A stretch of 64,000 bases of DNA from an uncultured bacterium (GTDB lineage Bacteria; DRYD01), in NCBI GenBank assembly GCA_937139605.1, contig CAKZQG010000002.1, positions 1-64,000 of the forward strand, in the 5' to 3' direction. The position numbers were made by a program, and so were the translations under genes. Under the pieces are notes generated by a model that saw only the letters and a program-made list of their open reading frames with translations, was not told the DNA's origin and ran no database searches. Shown here piece by piece: positions 34,538 through 43,011 of this stretch (its first letter is position 1; every line of letters begins with the position of its first letter).

Positions 34538-36522
34538 TATACTATTATTTAAAAAATAAAAAAAATACTTTAAAATTAAATAGTATTTCAAAGTATATAA
34601 AGAATAGTTTAAATATTAACTATATTGATTTAAATAATTTAAGTAGTTTTATAAAGAAATCGAAAGTACCTGATGATAGATTCTTTATTTTCCTTATTGA
34701 TTCCTTAGATGATGATTTTTTTAACTATTTAAAAAAACTGAAAAATTCTGTTATTGGGATATTTTTTATTATTTCAAAAGAATCTTCCTTAGATGTTATT
34801 CAAAATTTATATACTAAAATTTATACTTCCCCTGAAATATCTAAAACTAATTTAATTGTAGATATCATAAATTTTGATAATTTAAATAAAAATGAATTTT
34901 ATTTTAAATTAAAAATAACATTAGTTAATTTAATTAATTTATTTTTTACTATTCAATTAGATACACTTAAGAATCAGGAACTTTATGTAATAATAAGAAA
35001 TTTTATAAAAAATTTAAGTAATTGTGATGTAATAAGTAGAGTATTTATTTATTCCGTTAATCCTTTTACTAAGGTTTCTAATTTGTATTTTAATGACGAT
35101 TTGGAATTATCTAAACCAGAAAAACAAAGGATAATTAATGTTTTTAAAAATTATTATATTTCATTAAAAAACGAAGGAAGTAATTTTTTAATTGATAAAA
35201 AAGAAAATAGAATTGTATTTTTATCAAAAGTATATAAAAAAAATATAGAATCTATATTAATATTAATGTTAGAATTAAATAAAGGTAATAAGCTTTTACC
35301 TATTTTTGTTGAAGCTATTGAAACTAATAATAATATAAGAAATATTATTGATTTTATAAACGAGAGATTATTGTTTGAGTATGATTTAGAACGTTATTCT
35401 AATGAAATAAAAACTATATATAATGTTAGCTTATCTTTCACTAGCTTACATACTGAAGACGAATTAATAAAATTGATAGTAAGGAAAGCCAAAAGTATAT
35501 TTAAAGCTGATGTTAGTACTGTTATGCTTTTAGATAGTAATAATAATGAGTTATATATTTATTATTCAGAGGGTTTAAAACCAGAGGTAATAAAAAATAC
35601 CAGACAGAAATTAGGTCAAGGGATTGCAGGGATTGTTGCTTTAACTGGACAATCTTTGATTATTAATGATATAAATACTTATTATACTGAAATGGATTAT
35701 GAAAAAGAGTTTAGAAGCTCAATTGTTGTCCCTTTAAAAGTTAAAGATAATAAAGTTATTGGGGTTTTAAGTATATCTAAGTATAGTCAATATCCTTTTA
35801 GTGAATCAGATATGCTTACTTTATATAATTTAGCTACTATTGCAGCTGCTACTATAGAAAAAGCTAAATTATATTCAGAAGTTCAAAATTATGCTCAACA
35901 ATTAGAAGAAACTTATTTAAGTACTATTGAATCCTTAGCTAAAGCTTTTGAAGCTAAGGATAGATATAATAAAGGTCATATGGAACGGGTTTTGGAATAT
36001 GGTTTAGCTATTGCTTCTGAATTAGATCCTAATTTACTTAATGATGATGTACTTAAACTTGCTTTGTTGTTTCATGATATTGGAAAAATAGAGGTGCCTG
36101 ATTATATTTTAAATAAGCCTGCTAAACTAACTCCTGAGGAATATGAAATAATAAAGAGGCATCCAGCTGCAGGTGAAGAAATATTAAAACCTGTGAAATT
36201 CTTACAAGAAGTCGCTAAAGTTATTAGACAGCATCAGGAAAGATGGGATGGTAAAGGATATCCTGATGGATTAAAGGGAGAAGAAATACATTTATATGCA
36301 AGGATAGTATCTGTAGCGGACGCTTTCGATGCTATGACTAGTGATAGAAGTTATAGAAAAGCTATGAACGTTGAAGATGCTGTTCAAGAGATTTTAAGAA
36401 ATAGTGGTACGCAGTTTGATCCTAAAGTAGTTGAAGCTTTTTATAAAGCTTATCAAAATGGATTAATTAAAGTAGAAAATTCTTCAAATGATACAGAAAA
36501 TCAAACAACTAGTTTAGGATAA
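34534..36522 (+). CDS. GAF and HD-GYP domain protein, probable cyclic-di-GMP phosphodiesterase
   Basis: This 662-aa cytoplasmic protein has an unrecognised N-terminal half (residues 1-290), a GAF domain (about 295-440, with GQGIAGIVALTGQSLIINDI and IVVPLKVKDNKVIGVLSI) and an HD-GYP domain (about 460-640). The HD pair is in LLFHDIGKIE and the GYP motif in GKGYPDGLKGE. These domains hydrolyse cyclic-di-GMP to GMP, and the metal-binding residues HD and HxxxHHE-type positions (RHPAAGEEI, RQHQERWDGKG) are present. The ATGA overlap with ftsE implies translational coupling. The last 20 residues are a disordered tail. Confidence 0.88.
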   Translation: MIYYYLKNKKNTLKLNSISKYIKNSLNINYIDLNNLSSFIKKSKVPDDRFFIFLIDSLDDDFFNYLKKLKNSVIGIFFIISKESSLDVIQNLYTKIYTSPEISKTNLIVDIINFDNLNKNEFYFKLKITLVNLINLFFTIQLDTLKNQELYVIIRNFIKNLSNCDVISRVFIYSVNPFTKVSNLYFNDDLELSKPEKQRIINVFKNYYISLKNEGSNFLIDKKENRIVFLSKVYKKNIESILILMLELNKGNKLLPIFVEAIETNNNIRNIIDFINERLLFEYDLERYSNEIKTIYNVSLSFTSLHTEDELIKLIVRKAKSIFKADVSTVMLLDSNNNELYIYYSEGLKPEVIKNTRQKLGQGIAGIVALTGQSLIINDINTYYTEMDYEKEFRSSIVVPLKVKDNKVIGVLSISKYSQYPFSESDMLTLYNLATIAAATIEKAKLYSEVQNYAQQLEETYLSTIESLAKAFEAKDRYNKGHMERVLEYGLAIASELDPNLLNDDVLKLALLFHDIGKIEVPDYILNKPAKLTPEEYEIIKRHPAAGEEILKPVKFLQEVAKVIRQHQERWDGKGYPDGLKGEEIHLYARIVSVADAFDAMTSDRSYRKAMNVEDAVQEILRNSGTQFDPKVVEAFYKAYQNGLIKVENSSNDTENQTTSLG

Positions 36523-36559
36523 AGGAGATAGTATAAAGTTTATAGTAAAATAAGGGACT

Positions 36560-37027
36560 AAATTTTTTTTAGAAATGAGATAAATCTTGTTGATATTACG
36601 TTCTTGAAGCCTGCTGTAAGGTAAAACCCTAATAATAGCAAAGTACAAAAAAACGGATAGTTAAAAGTAGCCATAACTATGACAGTAAAGCTATTCAAAT
36701 TGTAATAGTAAGGTGTTAGGAGAATCTATGGAGGTAAAATTATATAAACAACAATCCTCTAAATAGGCTACTGATTTTAGTAAAACCAACCAAGAAGTAT
36801 ATATATTTATGTAAGATGAATTAAACTTTATAAAATATCGGTTTCTGTACATAATATTTATACAATAAGGATGCTAACTTAACAAGTATTAGGAGTAAAA
36901 CACTTTGGAATTAAACTAAAGTAGTGATTATCTAATGTTGAAGATATCAATTATATAAGAGGGGAATAATATGCTTAATAATAAAAAAAATTTTGCTAGG
37001 AGTTTAAATATAAAAATAGAACTCTAA
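36560..37027 (+). ncRNA. probable group II intron remnant, 5' part without its reverse transcriptase gene
   Basis: This 544-bp non-coding gap (36523-37066) has no real gene but looks strongly structured. AGTAGCC (36666-36672) is complementary to GGCTACT (36766-36772), enclosing the AGGAGAATCTATGG block at 36718-36731. That block and its surroundings resemble domain I of bacterial group II introns, where GGAGAAYCTATGG is a recurrent segment. Downstream there is a strong ribosome site and an ATG at 36971, as if an intron reverse-transcriptase gene began, but it stops after 18 codons. I see no domain V-like hairpin and no clear GTGYG 5' end. I read it as a truncated, inactive intron copy. The call rests on recollected similarity and base pairing. 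Confidence 0.5.
36971..37027 (+). CDS. 18-codon open frame with a good ribosome site
   Basis: An ATG at 36971, with AGAGGGG upstream, opens a frame of 18 codons (MLNNKKNFARSLNIKIEL). It is either a leader peptide upstream of the VWA gene or the surviving start of a deleted intron-encoded protein. I favour the latter. Confidence 0.3.
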   Translation: MLNNKKNFARSLNIKIEL

Positions 37028-37066
37028 TAATAATGTAATTAAGAATTTAATATATAGGAATTAGTT

Positions 37067-38008
37067 ATGGAAATAACTTTTGCATTTCCACAAATTTTTT
37101 TATTAGGATTCCTTTTGATTCCTGCTGTTCTTATTTTTTTAATTGTGTATTATTACAATAGAAAGAGGAGTATTTTATTATTTAGTGAGTATAAGACTTT
37201 AGATAAAATAACAGTAAGTAAAGTATCTTTTAGGAGGTTTTTGATTATATTTTTAGATTTATTAGCTATGTTTATTTTATTTTTAGCATTAGGAAGGCCA
37301 CAGGCTCCTGTAACTTTACCGGCAAGTGGTTATGCAGTTGGGATTATTATAGATATTTCAGGTAGTATGATGGCTACTGATTTCTGGCCTAGTAGGATCT
37401 CTGTTGCTAAAGATGCTGCTAAAATTTTAATTAATAATTTAAAAGGTAATTTTGAAGCTTGTTTAGTTACTTTTAATAATAATGTTTTTGTTAATCAAGC
37501 TTTAACTAGTTCCAAAGAGGATTTATTATTAGCTTTATCTTTAGTTAATGCTAATTATGGGGGAACTGCTATTGGAGATGCTATTACTACTACTTTAGCT
37601 ATTCTAGAGAACTCTTCTATGCCTCATAAAGTTATAGTTTTATTAACTGATGGAGAGAATAATGCAGGTACTGATCCTATTATTGCTGCTAAAAAAGCAA
37701 AAGATAAAAAAATTCCAATATATGCTATTGGTTTAGGGACTTCTACGGGGGCTTATATTCCGGGGATCCCTTATCCTGTTAGGATAGATGAAGCTACTTT
37801 AAAAGAAATTGCTAAATTAACTGGTGGGGAGTATTATTATGGTAATAATGTAGAAAATTTAAAAAAAGCTTATAAAATTGTATCAGAAAAAGTTGGGAAA
37901 ATAAAAAAGAATCAAGATATTTCTTCTGTTTTTGCTGGAGTTGCTTTATTTATTTTATTTATTAAATTAATTTTAAATTCATTATTTATTAGGTCATTAG
38001 AAGTTTAG
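37067..38008 (+). CDS. VWA-domain membrane protein, BatA-like
   Basis: This 313-aa protein has two N-terminal membrane segments, a von Willebrand A domain and a C-terminal membrane segment, the BatA/aerotolerance layout. The MIDAS motif is intact: DISGSM near residue 98, GGTAIGD for the Thr position, and TDGENN for the second Asp. The N-terminal block RFLIIFLDLLAMFILFLALGRPQAP is typical. Bat operons usually also contain a MoxR AAA+ ATPase and a DUF58 protein; neither is adjacent here. It may act in envelope complex assembly. The preceding element is the intron remnant. Confidence 0.85.
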   Translation: MEITFAFPQIFLLGFLLIPAVLIFLIVYYYNRKRSILLFSEYKTLDKITVSKVSFRRFLIIFLDLLAMFILFLALGRPQAPVTLPASGYAVGIIIDISGSMMATDFWPSRISVAKDAAKILINNLKGNFEACLVTFNNNVFVNQALTSSKEDLLLALSLVNANYGGTAIGDAITTTLAILENSSMPHKVIVLLTDGENNAGTDPIIAAKKAKDKKIPIYAIGLGTSTGAYIPGIPYPVRIDEATLKEIAKLTGGEYYYGNNVENLKKAYKIVSEKVGKIKKNQDISSVFAGVALFILFIKLILNSLFIRSLEV

Positions 38009-38059
38009 TTTTAATTTTTAGTTTTTTTATTTTTTATATATAAGGAGGTGTAAATAATT

Positions 38060-38899
38060 TTGGAACCCTTAATAATAACAGTAGCTTTAACTGGTGCAGA
38101 AGTAAAACTTAGTGATACTCCTTATTTACCTATTACTCCTGAACAGATTGCTAAGGATGCTATAGAGTGTTATCATGCGGGTGCAAGAATTGCTCATATT
38201 CATGTAAGAGATTCAAACGGCGATCCTTCTGCTGATATTAATTTATTTAAAAAAGTTAAAGAATTGATAAATAAGGAAGTACCTATGTTAGTGCAATTTA
38301 CTACGGGAGGAGCTATTGGGATGTCTGAAGATGAAAGAGCTAATGTATTACAATTACTACCTGATATGGCTACTTTGAATATGGGATCTATTAATTTCGG
38401 AAATGATGTTTTTATAAATTCGCCTTCTTTTATTGAAAAATTAGCTTTAAAGATGAAAGAATTAAATATAAAACCAGAGGTTGAAATATATGATTTTGGG
38501 ATGTTAGAAACTTTAGTTTATTACGTAAAGAAGGGGTATATAGATGAGCCTGTTTGGGTTGATTTTGTATTGGGTATAAGAGGAGGAGCTCCTGCTGAAG
38601 CTAATATATTAATTAATATGGTTAATTATTTAAAAATGAAGAATATAAAATTTTATTGGTCAGTTGCTTCTGTAGGAAAAAATCAATTACCTATGAATAT
38701 TATGGCTATAATTCTTGGGGGTAATGTTAGAACTGGTTTAGAAGATAATATTTATTATCATAAAGGAATCCTAGCTACTAATCTTATGCTTACTCAAAGG
38801 ATAGTGAGAATAGCTAATGAAATAAATAGACCTATTGCTGATATTGATTTTGTTATTAATACTTTAAATATAAAATCTCGCTTAAATTATAAAGCTTAA
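38060..38899 (+). CDS. BKACE-family beta-keto acid cleavage enzyme
   Basis: BKACE enzymes condense a beta-keto acid with acetyl-CoA, producing acetoacetate and a CoA ester; the founding member is 3-keto-5-aminohexanoate cleavage enzyme (Kce) of lysine fermentation. This 279-aa protein has the family's zinc-site HIHVRD, the FTTGG block, the MLNMG-like TLNMGSINF block, and VGKNQLPM. A TTG start at 38060 is fixed by AAGGAGGTG at 38042-38050. Substrate is not predictable, since no kamA or kdd genes are nearby. Confidence 0.88.
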   Translation: MEPLIITVALTGAEVKLSDTPYLPITPEQIAKDAIECYHAGARIAHIHVRDSNGDPSADINLFKKVKELINKEVPMLVQFTTGGAIGMSEDERANVLQLLPDMATLNMGSINFGNDVFINSPSFIEKLALKMKELNIKPEVEIYDFGMLETLVYYVKKGYIDEPVWVDFVLGIRGGAPAEANILINMVNYLKMKNIKFYWSVASVGKNQLPMNIMAIILGGNVRTGLEDNIYYHKGILATNLMLTQRIVRIANEINRPIADIDFVINTLNIKSRLNYKA

Positions 38900-38943
38900 T
38901 TTTATTAAGAAATTTATATTTTTTTTAAGAAGGGGGTTAAATT

Positions 38944-39492
38944 ATGAATAATGAAACTAAAGAAATAAAACAAAAGATTATAGAAAGATTAAAGAAGTTA
39001 TCTCAAGAAGAGCAGGATAAACGTGAAAAAATTCAGGAAACTAAATTAGAAGGTGGAGATAGTATTGATAATCAAGATTATCAATTTAATTTAGAATCTT
39101 TATTAAGGATTCAACAACAAAAAGCTGAATTAAAAGAAAGATTAGAACAATTAGAACAGTTAGAACAAATTCAACAAACCCAAGTAACTACTAAATCTAA
39201 ATCCAAAAAATCTGAAGAATATTTTTCTTTATTAGGTAAAAAATTTAAACTTGAAGTTAATCATAATAATAAAACTGAGATAATACAAATTGAGATAGTA
39301 TCTTTGTATGAGGAAATAGAAATAAATAACGAAGATAATATATATAGAATTACAACTGAATCTCCTTTAGCTAAAGCTATTAAAAAATATCTTAATGAAG
39401 TTAAAGATATTTCTAAACTTAAGAATATAGAATTTACTCTTAATATTAATGAAAAATTTATTAAATATAAAATTTTAGAGAGCTTAAATTAA
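38944..39492 (+). CDS. divergent GreA/GreB-like protein
   Basis: This 182-aa protein resembles Gre transcript-cleavage factors. The N-terminal part is a long coiled coil with an acidic tip-like GGDSIDNQDY (residues 37-46), where GreA has GDLSENAEY, then a second helix rich in Glu, Gln and Leu. The C-terminal part, after a Lys/Ser linker, has an FKBP-like domain with SPLAKAI at 140-146, matching the family's SPLGKAL. The spacing is longer than in GreA (about 158 aa), and the tip has one Asp fewer. It may be an RNA-polymerase secondary-channel factor. Moderate call. Confidence 0.5.
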   Translation: MNNETKEIKQKIIERLKKLSQEEQDKREKIQETKLEGGDSIDNQDYQFNLESLLRIQQQKAELKERLEQLEQLEQIQQTQVTTKSKSKKSEEYFSLLGKKFKLEVNHNNKTEIIQIEIVSLYEEIEINNEDNIYRITTESPLAKAIKKYLNEVKDISKLKNIEFTLNINEKFIKYKILESLN

Positions 39493-39526
39493 TTAAATTT
39501 AAATTATATAAGAAGGGGTTGAGAAT

Positions 39527-39736
39527 ATGAGAACTATTGAAAAATTAGAAGAAATAGCTCACGAGGTTATGGAGATGCTTAGTGGTTATAAGTTAGATGA
39601 TGAAGAAGCATTCTATATCATAGGATATATTGAAAGAAGTTTGTATATTCAATTATTGGAAAAAACTTTAGAAGAATATGGACTTATTGAAACTGAAGAA
39701 GATTTAGAAGAAGATAATGATGAAAACACTAAATAA
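39527..39736 (+). CDS. small acidic protein of unknown function
   Basis: This 69-aa protein is helical and acidic; the last 16 residues are almost all Glu, Asp and Asn. It has a good AAGGGGTTG ribosome site and follows the GreA-like gene by 34 bp. Nothing specific is recognised. Confidence 0.65.
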   Translation: MRTIEKLEEIAHEVMEMLSGYKLDDEEAFYIIGYIERSLYIQLLEKTLEEYGLIETEEDLEEDNDENTK

Positions 39737-39802
39737 ATAAAAGAATTATATAATTATTTTTTATAAATTCTTAATAAATTTTTAATATATGAGGTGTTTT
39801 TT

Positions 39803-41068
39803 ATGAATAATTCTTTATATAATTTTTTATATAGAAATTTTTCTAATTTTAAAATTCGAATTATTTTTTTTGTTATTTTTTTTACTTTGATTTTTTATTT
39901 TCTGCTTTCTTTTAAGTATTATATTATTAATGTCTTTGATGAAAAACAATTAGTTTATCAAAAAATTATCTTTAGTAATAATACTTACAACATCCTTAAA
40001 AATATTTTTGAAAATTATAATACTAATAATTATAATAATTCTATTGATATTCATAAAAAAGTTATTGTTATTAATCTTTTCAAAAAATCTTATAAGGAGG
40101 TTGTTGTTGATAATAGATATAAATATGTAATTCCTGTTGATTTTAATTTAACTAAATCTAAATTAATTTCCTATATTAATGATATTATTTATAAAGATTT
40201 TAATAATAGTTCTAATCATAAGAAGATAAAATATAAAATCCATAAGTTTGATTTTATTAAAGATAAGTTTATTTATGTTTATTTATTAAATTCTACTGAT
40301 TTTTATTTTGGTAATAAAAAAATTACAATATATTATTATAAAGATGAAAAAAATTTAAAAAATAAAATAATTTCTAATTTAAAGACTTATATATCTAAGA
40401 ATTTATACAATTTAGTTAATCTTAAAAATATTGAACTTGAAAATATTAAGAGTGTAGATATATTAGATAAACAAAATGAATATGAATTAGTATTATTTAA
40501 TAATGAAGATATGAATAAATATTATCAATTGAATATAAAGCTTGAGGTAAGTTATAAGAAAAGTTTAGGATATAATACTATTTATAGATATACTAATGAT
40601 TTACCATTGGGTTTTGAAAAAGTTTTGATTCCTGGGAAAAATGGAGTTTGTATTGTTAAGGAAATTAGGAGTTATATTTCTTATGATGATTATGATATTC
40701 TTTCTTTTAATGAAATTATTATTAAGAAACCTGTTGATAGGGTTATTTTGATAGGTACTAAAGAATTAAAATTAGATGAAAATCAGGTAGTTTCAGTTTT
40801 AGAGATGGAAGCAACTGGTTATACTGCTGGTGTTGGTAATGTCGGTTATTATACTGCTACAGGACATAGAGTAAAAAGAGGAATTGTTGCGGTAGATCCT
40901 AATGTTATAAAATTAGGTACTAAATTATATATAGAAGGTTATGGATATGCAGTTGCTTTAGATAAAGGATCTGCTATTAAAGGAAATATTATTGATCTGT
41001 ATTTTGAATCTTATGAGGAAGCTATTAGTTGGGGTAGACGAAAAGTTAAAGTTTTTATTCTTAAATAA
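39803..41068 (+). CDS. secreted G5/3D-domain cell-wall protein
   Basis: This 421-aa protein has one N-terminal membrane segment, then an Asn/Lys/Tyr-rich region, a G5-like segment (near VLIPGKNGVCIVKE) and a C-terminal 3D domain. The three conserved Asp are in VAVDPNVI, ALDKG and NIIDLYF, the usual pattern of the stationary-phase survival/lytic transglycosylase-like fold (YabE, YocH, MltA). I place the start at ATG 39803, with GAGGTG at 39791-39796; a GTG at 39794 overlaps it. It is likely a periplasmic or wall-associated peptidoglycan-cleaving enzyme. Confidence 0.85.
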   Translation: MNNSLYNFLYRNFSNFKIRIIFFVIFFTLIFYFLLSFKYYIINVFDEKQLVYQKIIFSNNTYNILKNIFENYNTNNYNNSIDIHKKVIVINLFKKSYKEVVVDNRYKYVIPVDFNLTKSKLISYINDIIYKDFNNSSNHKKIKYKIHKFDFIKDKFIYVYLLNSTDFYFGNKKITIYYYKDEKNLKNKIISNLKTYISKNLYNLVNLKNIELENIKSVDILDKQNEYELVLFNNEDMNKYYQLNIKLEVSYKKSLGYNTIYRYTNDLPLGFEKVLIPGKNGVCIVKEIRSYISYDDYDILSFNEIIIKKPVDRVILIGTKELKLDENQVVSVLEMEATGYTAGVGNVGYYTATGHRVKRGIVAVDPNVIKLGTKLYIEGYGYAVALDKGSAIKGNIIDLYFESYEEAISWGRRKVKVFILK

Positions 41069-41095
41069 TAATTTACTAAGGAAGGAGTGTAAGTA

Positions 41096-41560
41096 ATGAG
41101 TGAGCAAAATAATAAAGAAAGAACTTTAATTATTCTTAAACCTGATGCTATTCAAAGAAAATTAGTTGGTAAAATTATAACTCGTTTAGAGGATAAAGGG
41201 TTTAAGATAGTTGGTTTAAAAATGATACATATGACTCAAGAGTTAGCTAAAAAACATTATGAAGCTCATATAAATAAACCTTTTTTTGATTCTTTATTAA
41301 ATTTCATTTCTTCTACTCCTGTTATTGTTATGGTATTAGAGGGGGTAGATGTAGTTAATCAGATTAGGAAATTAGTTGGTGCTACTGATTGTAAAAAAGC
41401 TGATGTGGGTACTATTAGATTCGATTTCGGTTTATCTATTCAAAATAATTTAATTCATGCTAGTGAAACCGTTAACGATGCTAACAGAGAAATATCCATT
41501 TTCTTTAATCAAAATGAATTATTTGACTATAAATTATTATTAGATGAAATTATTTCTTAA
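41096..41560 (+). CDS. ndk: nucleoside diphosphate kinase
   Basis: Ndk balances nucleoside triphosphates by a ping-pong phospho-His mechanism. The 154-aa protein has LIILKPDAIQRKLVG, VMVLEG, VGATDCKKADVGTIRFDFG and the active-site His121 in NNLIHASE. The last 20 residues are longer than usual. It has an AAGGAAGGAG ribosome site and lies 27 bp after the G5/3D gene. Secure. Confidence 0.95.
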   Translation: MSEQNNKERTLIILKPDAIQRKLVGKIITRLEDKGFKIVGLKMIHMTQELAKKHYEAHINKPFFDSLLNFISSTPVIVMVLEGVDVVNQIRKLVGATDCKKADVGTIRFDFGLSIQNNLIHASETVNDANREISIFFNQNELFDYKLLLDEIIS

Positions 41561-41649
41561 TTAATTTTAAATTATTTTTTTATTTTATTATTTTAGAAAT
41601 ATTTTTTGGTAAATATATTTTATAGTTTTTTTATAAAGTTTTTTCTTTT

Positions 41650-42981
41650 ATGAAGGTATTGATAATAACTTATTTTTTCCCCCCATTAAATTCTGTTGCT
41701 TCTTTAAGGTTATATTCTTTTGCGAAATATTTAACTGAGTTTGGTTTAGATGTTACTGTTTTTACTACTCCTAAAAAAAATATACTTAATGATAATGATT
41801 TTTTTATTAATAATGGGTATAAAGTAATTGAATTACCTATTCCTAAGCCTTTTAAGATTATTTCAATTAATAAGTTAGTTAATAGATTTTCGAAGGTAAC
41901 GGGTGTTTATTATAAGAATCGGTTTCCTGATGATAGTGATAGGTGGTTAAAACCTGCTGTTAATTATTTAAAAGATTTCACTTTTGATGTGGTTATAAGT
42001 AGTTATGGGCCTTATGTTTGTCATAATATTGCTTTAAATTTAAAGAAATATTGTAGGATAAAATTTTGGGTAGCTGATTTTAGGGATTTATTTACTGATA
42101 GCCCCATTTATACTGGCATACCTTTTTTTTATTTTATCGAAAAGAAAATGGAACAAGCTTTTTTAAATAATGCTGATCTTATTACTGTTGTTTCCCAGTC
42201 CATGAGAAATTTACTATCTTTAAAAACTAATAAAAATATTGAAGTTATATATAACGGTTTTTTTGAAGAAAATTATGATTTTGTTTTTAACTCAAATAAC
42301 TTAATTAGTTTTAATTCTTTAAAAAATCCTGATTCTAATAATTTATTAAAAATTTTATATAATAAAGATATACTAAAAATAGTTTATACAGGAACTATTT
42401 ATAAATCTCAGAAAATTGATAATTTATTAGTTGCTATTAGTGATTTAAAAAAGCAAGGGGTTTTAAATTTTGATAATTTTAGGTTTATTTTAGCAGGGAG
42501 TTATGATATAATTTATGATATTAAGAAATATAATTTAGAAGATATTTATATTTACTTGGGTTTATTAGATTTTAAGGATAGTTTAAGATTACAGTATTTA
42601 GCAGATATTTTATTAATGCCTTTAGAAGAAGTTAATATAAAAAAAGCAGATAATATTGAAAAGTATAAGGGGATTTTGACAGGAAAACTTTTTGAATACT
42701 TAGGGTTAAATTTATATAAATTAACTCCTATATGGGTTATCAATAAAACTATAGATGATGAAAAATTAGAAATATTAATAAATTCTGGGGTTTCTACTAT
42801 TTTCTTTGATGATATTAATAAAATAAAGAACTATTTAATTAAATTTTTGAAAGATAAAGAAGGTGCTTTAAAAGAGTATAGAGTAAATAATAAATTTATT
42901 AGTCAATTTAGTAGGAAAAAACAAGCTGAAAAGTTATATCGTGTAATTACTAATTTTTTTAATTTTAATATTGTTAAATGA
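41650..42981 (+). CDS. GT4-type glycosyltransferase
   Basis: This 443-aa protein has a two-Rossmann GT-B layout. The N-terminal block MKVLIITYFFPPLNSVASLRL resembles sugar-transferring family 4 enzymes, and the second half has KIVYTGTIYKSQKID, a nucleotide-sugar site, and a partly conserved Glu7 motif (PLEEVNIKKADNIEKYKGI) ending with GKLFEYLG. It probably uses a nucleotide-activated sugar to extend a glycan. It lies 30 bp before the otsAB gene, so it may share its transcript. Acceptor unknown. Confidence 0.85.
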   Translation: MKVLIITYFFPPLNSVASLRLYSFAKYLTEFGLDVTVFTTPKKNILNDNDFFINNGYKVIELPIPKPFKIISINKLVNRFSKVTGVYYKNRFPDDSDRWLKPAVNYLKDFTFDVVISSYGPYVCHNIALNLKKYCRIKFWVADFRDLFTDSPIYTGIPFFYFIEKKMEQAFLNNADLITVVSQSMRNLLSLKTNKNIEVIYNGFFEENYDFVFNSNNLISFNSLKNPDSNNLLKILYNKDILKIVYTGTIYKSQKIDNLLVAISDLKKQGVLNFDNFRFILAGSYDIIYDIKKYNLEDIYIYLGLLDFKDSLRLQYLADILLMPLEEVNIKKADNIEKYKGILTGKLFEYLGLNLYKLTPIWVINKTIDDEKLEILINSGVSTIFFDDINKIKNYLIKFLKDKEGALKEYRVNNKFISQFSRKKQAEKLYRVITNFFNFNIVK

Positions 42982-43011
42982 ATTAGTTTTGTTTATATGG
43001 AGGTAATTGAT

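Noticed and set aside
36523-37066. tmRNA, RNase P RNA or another known stable RNA in the gap
   Set aside because: None of the conserved blocks of those RNAs (for example GAGGAAAGTCC or a tag peptide ending in ALAA) is present; the group II intron interpretation fits better.
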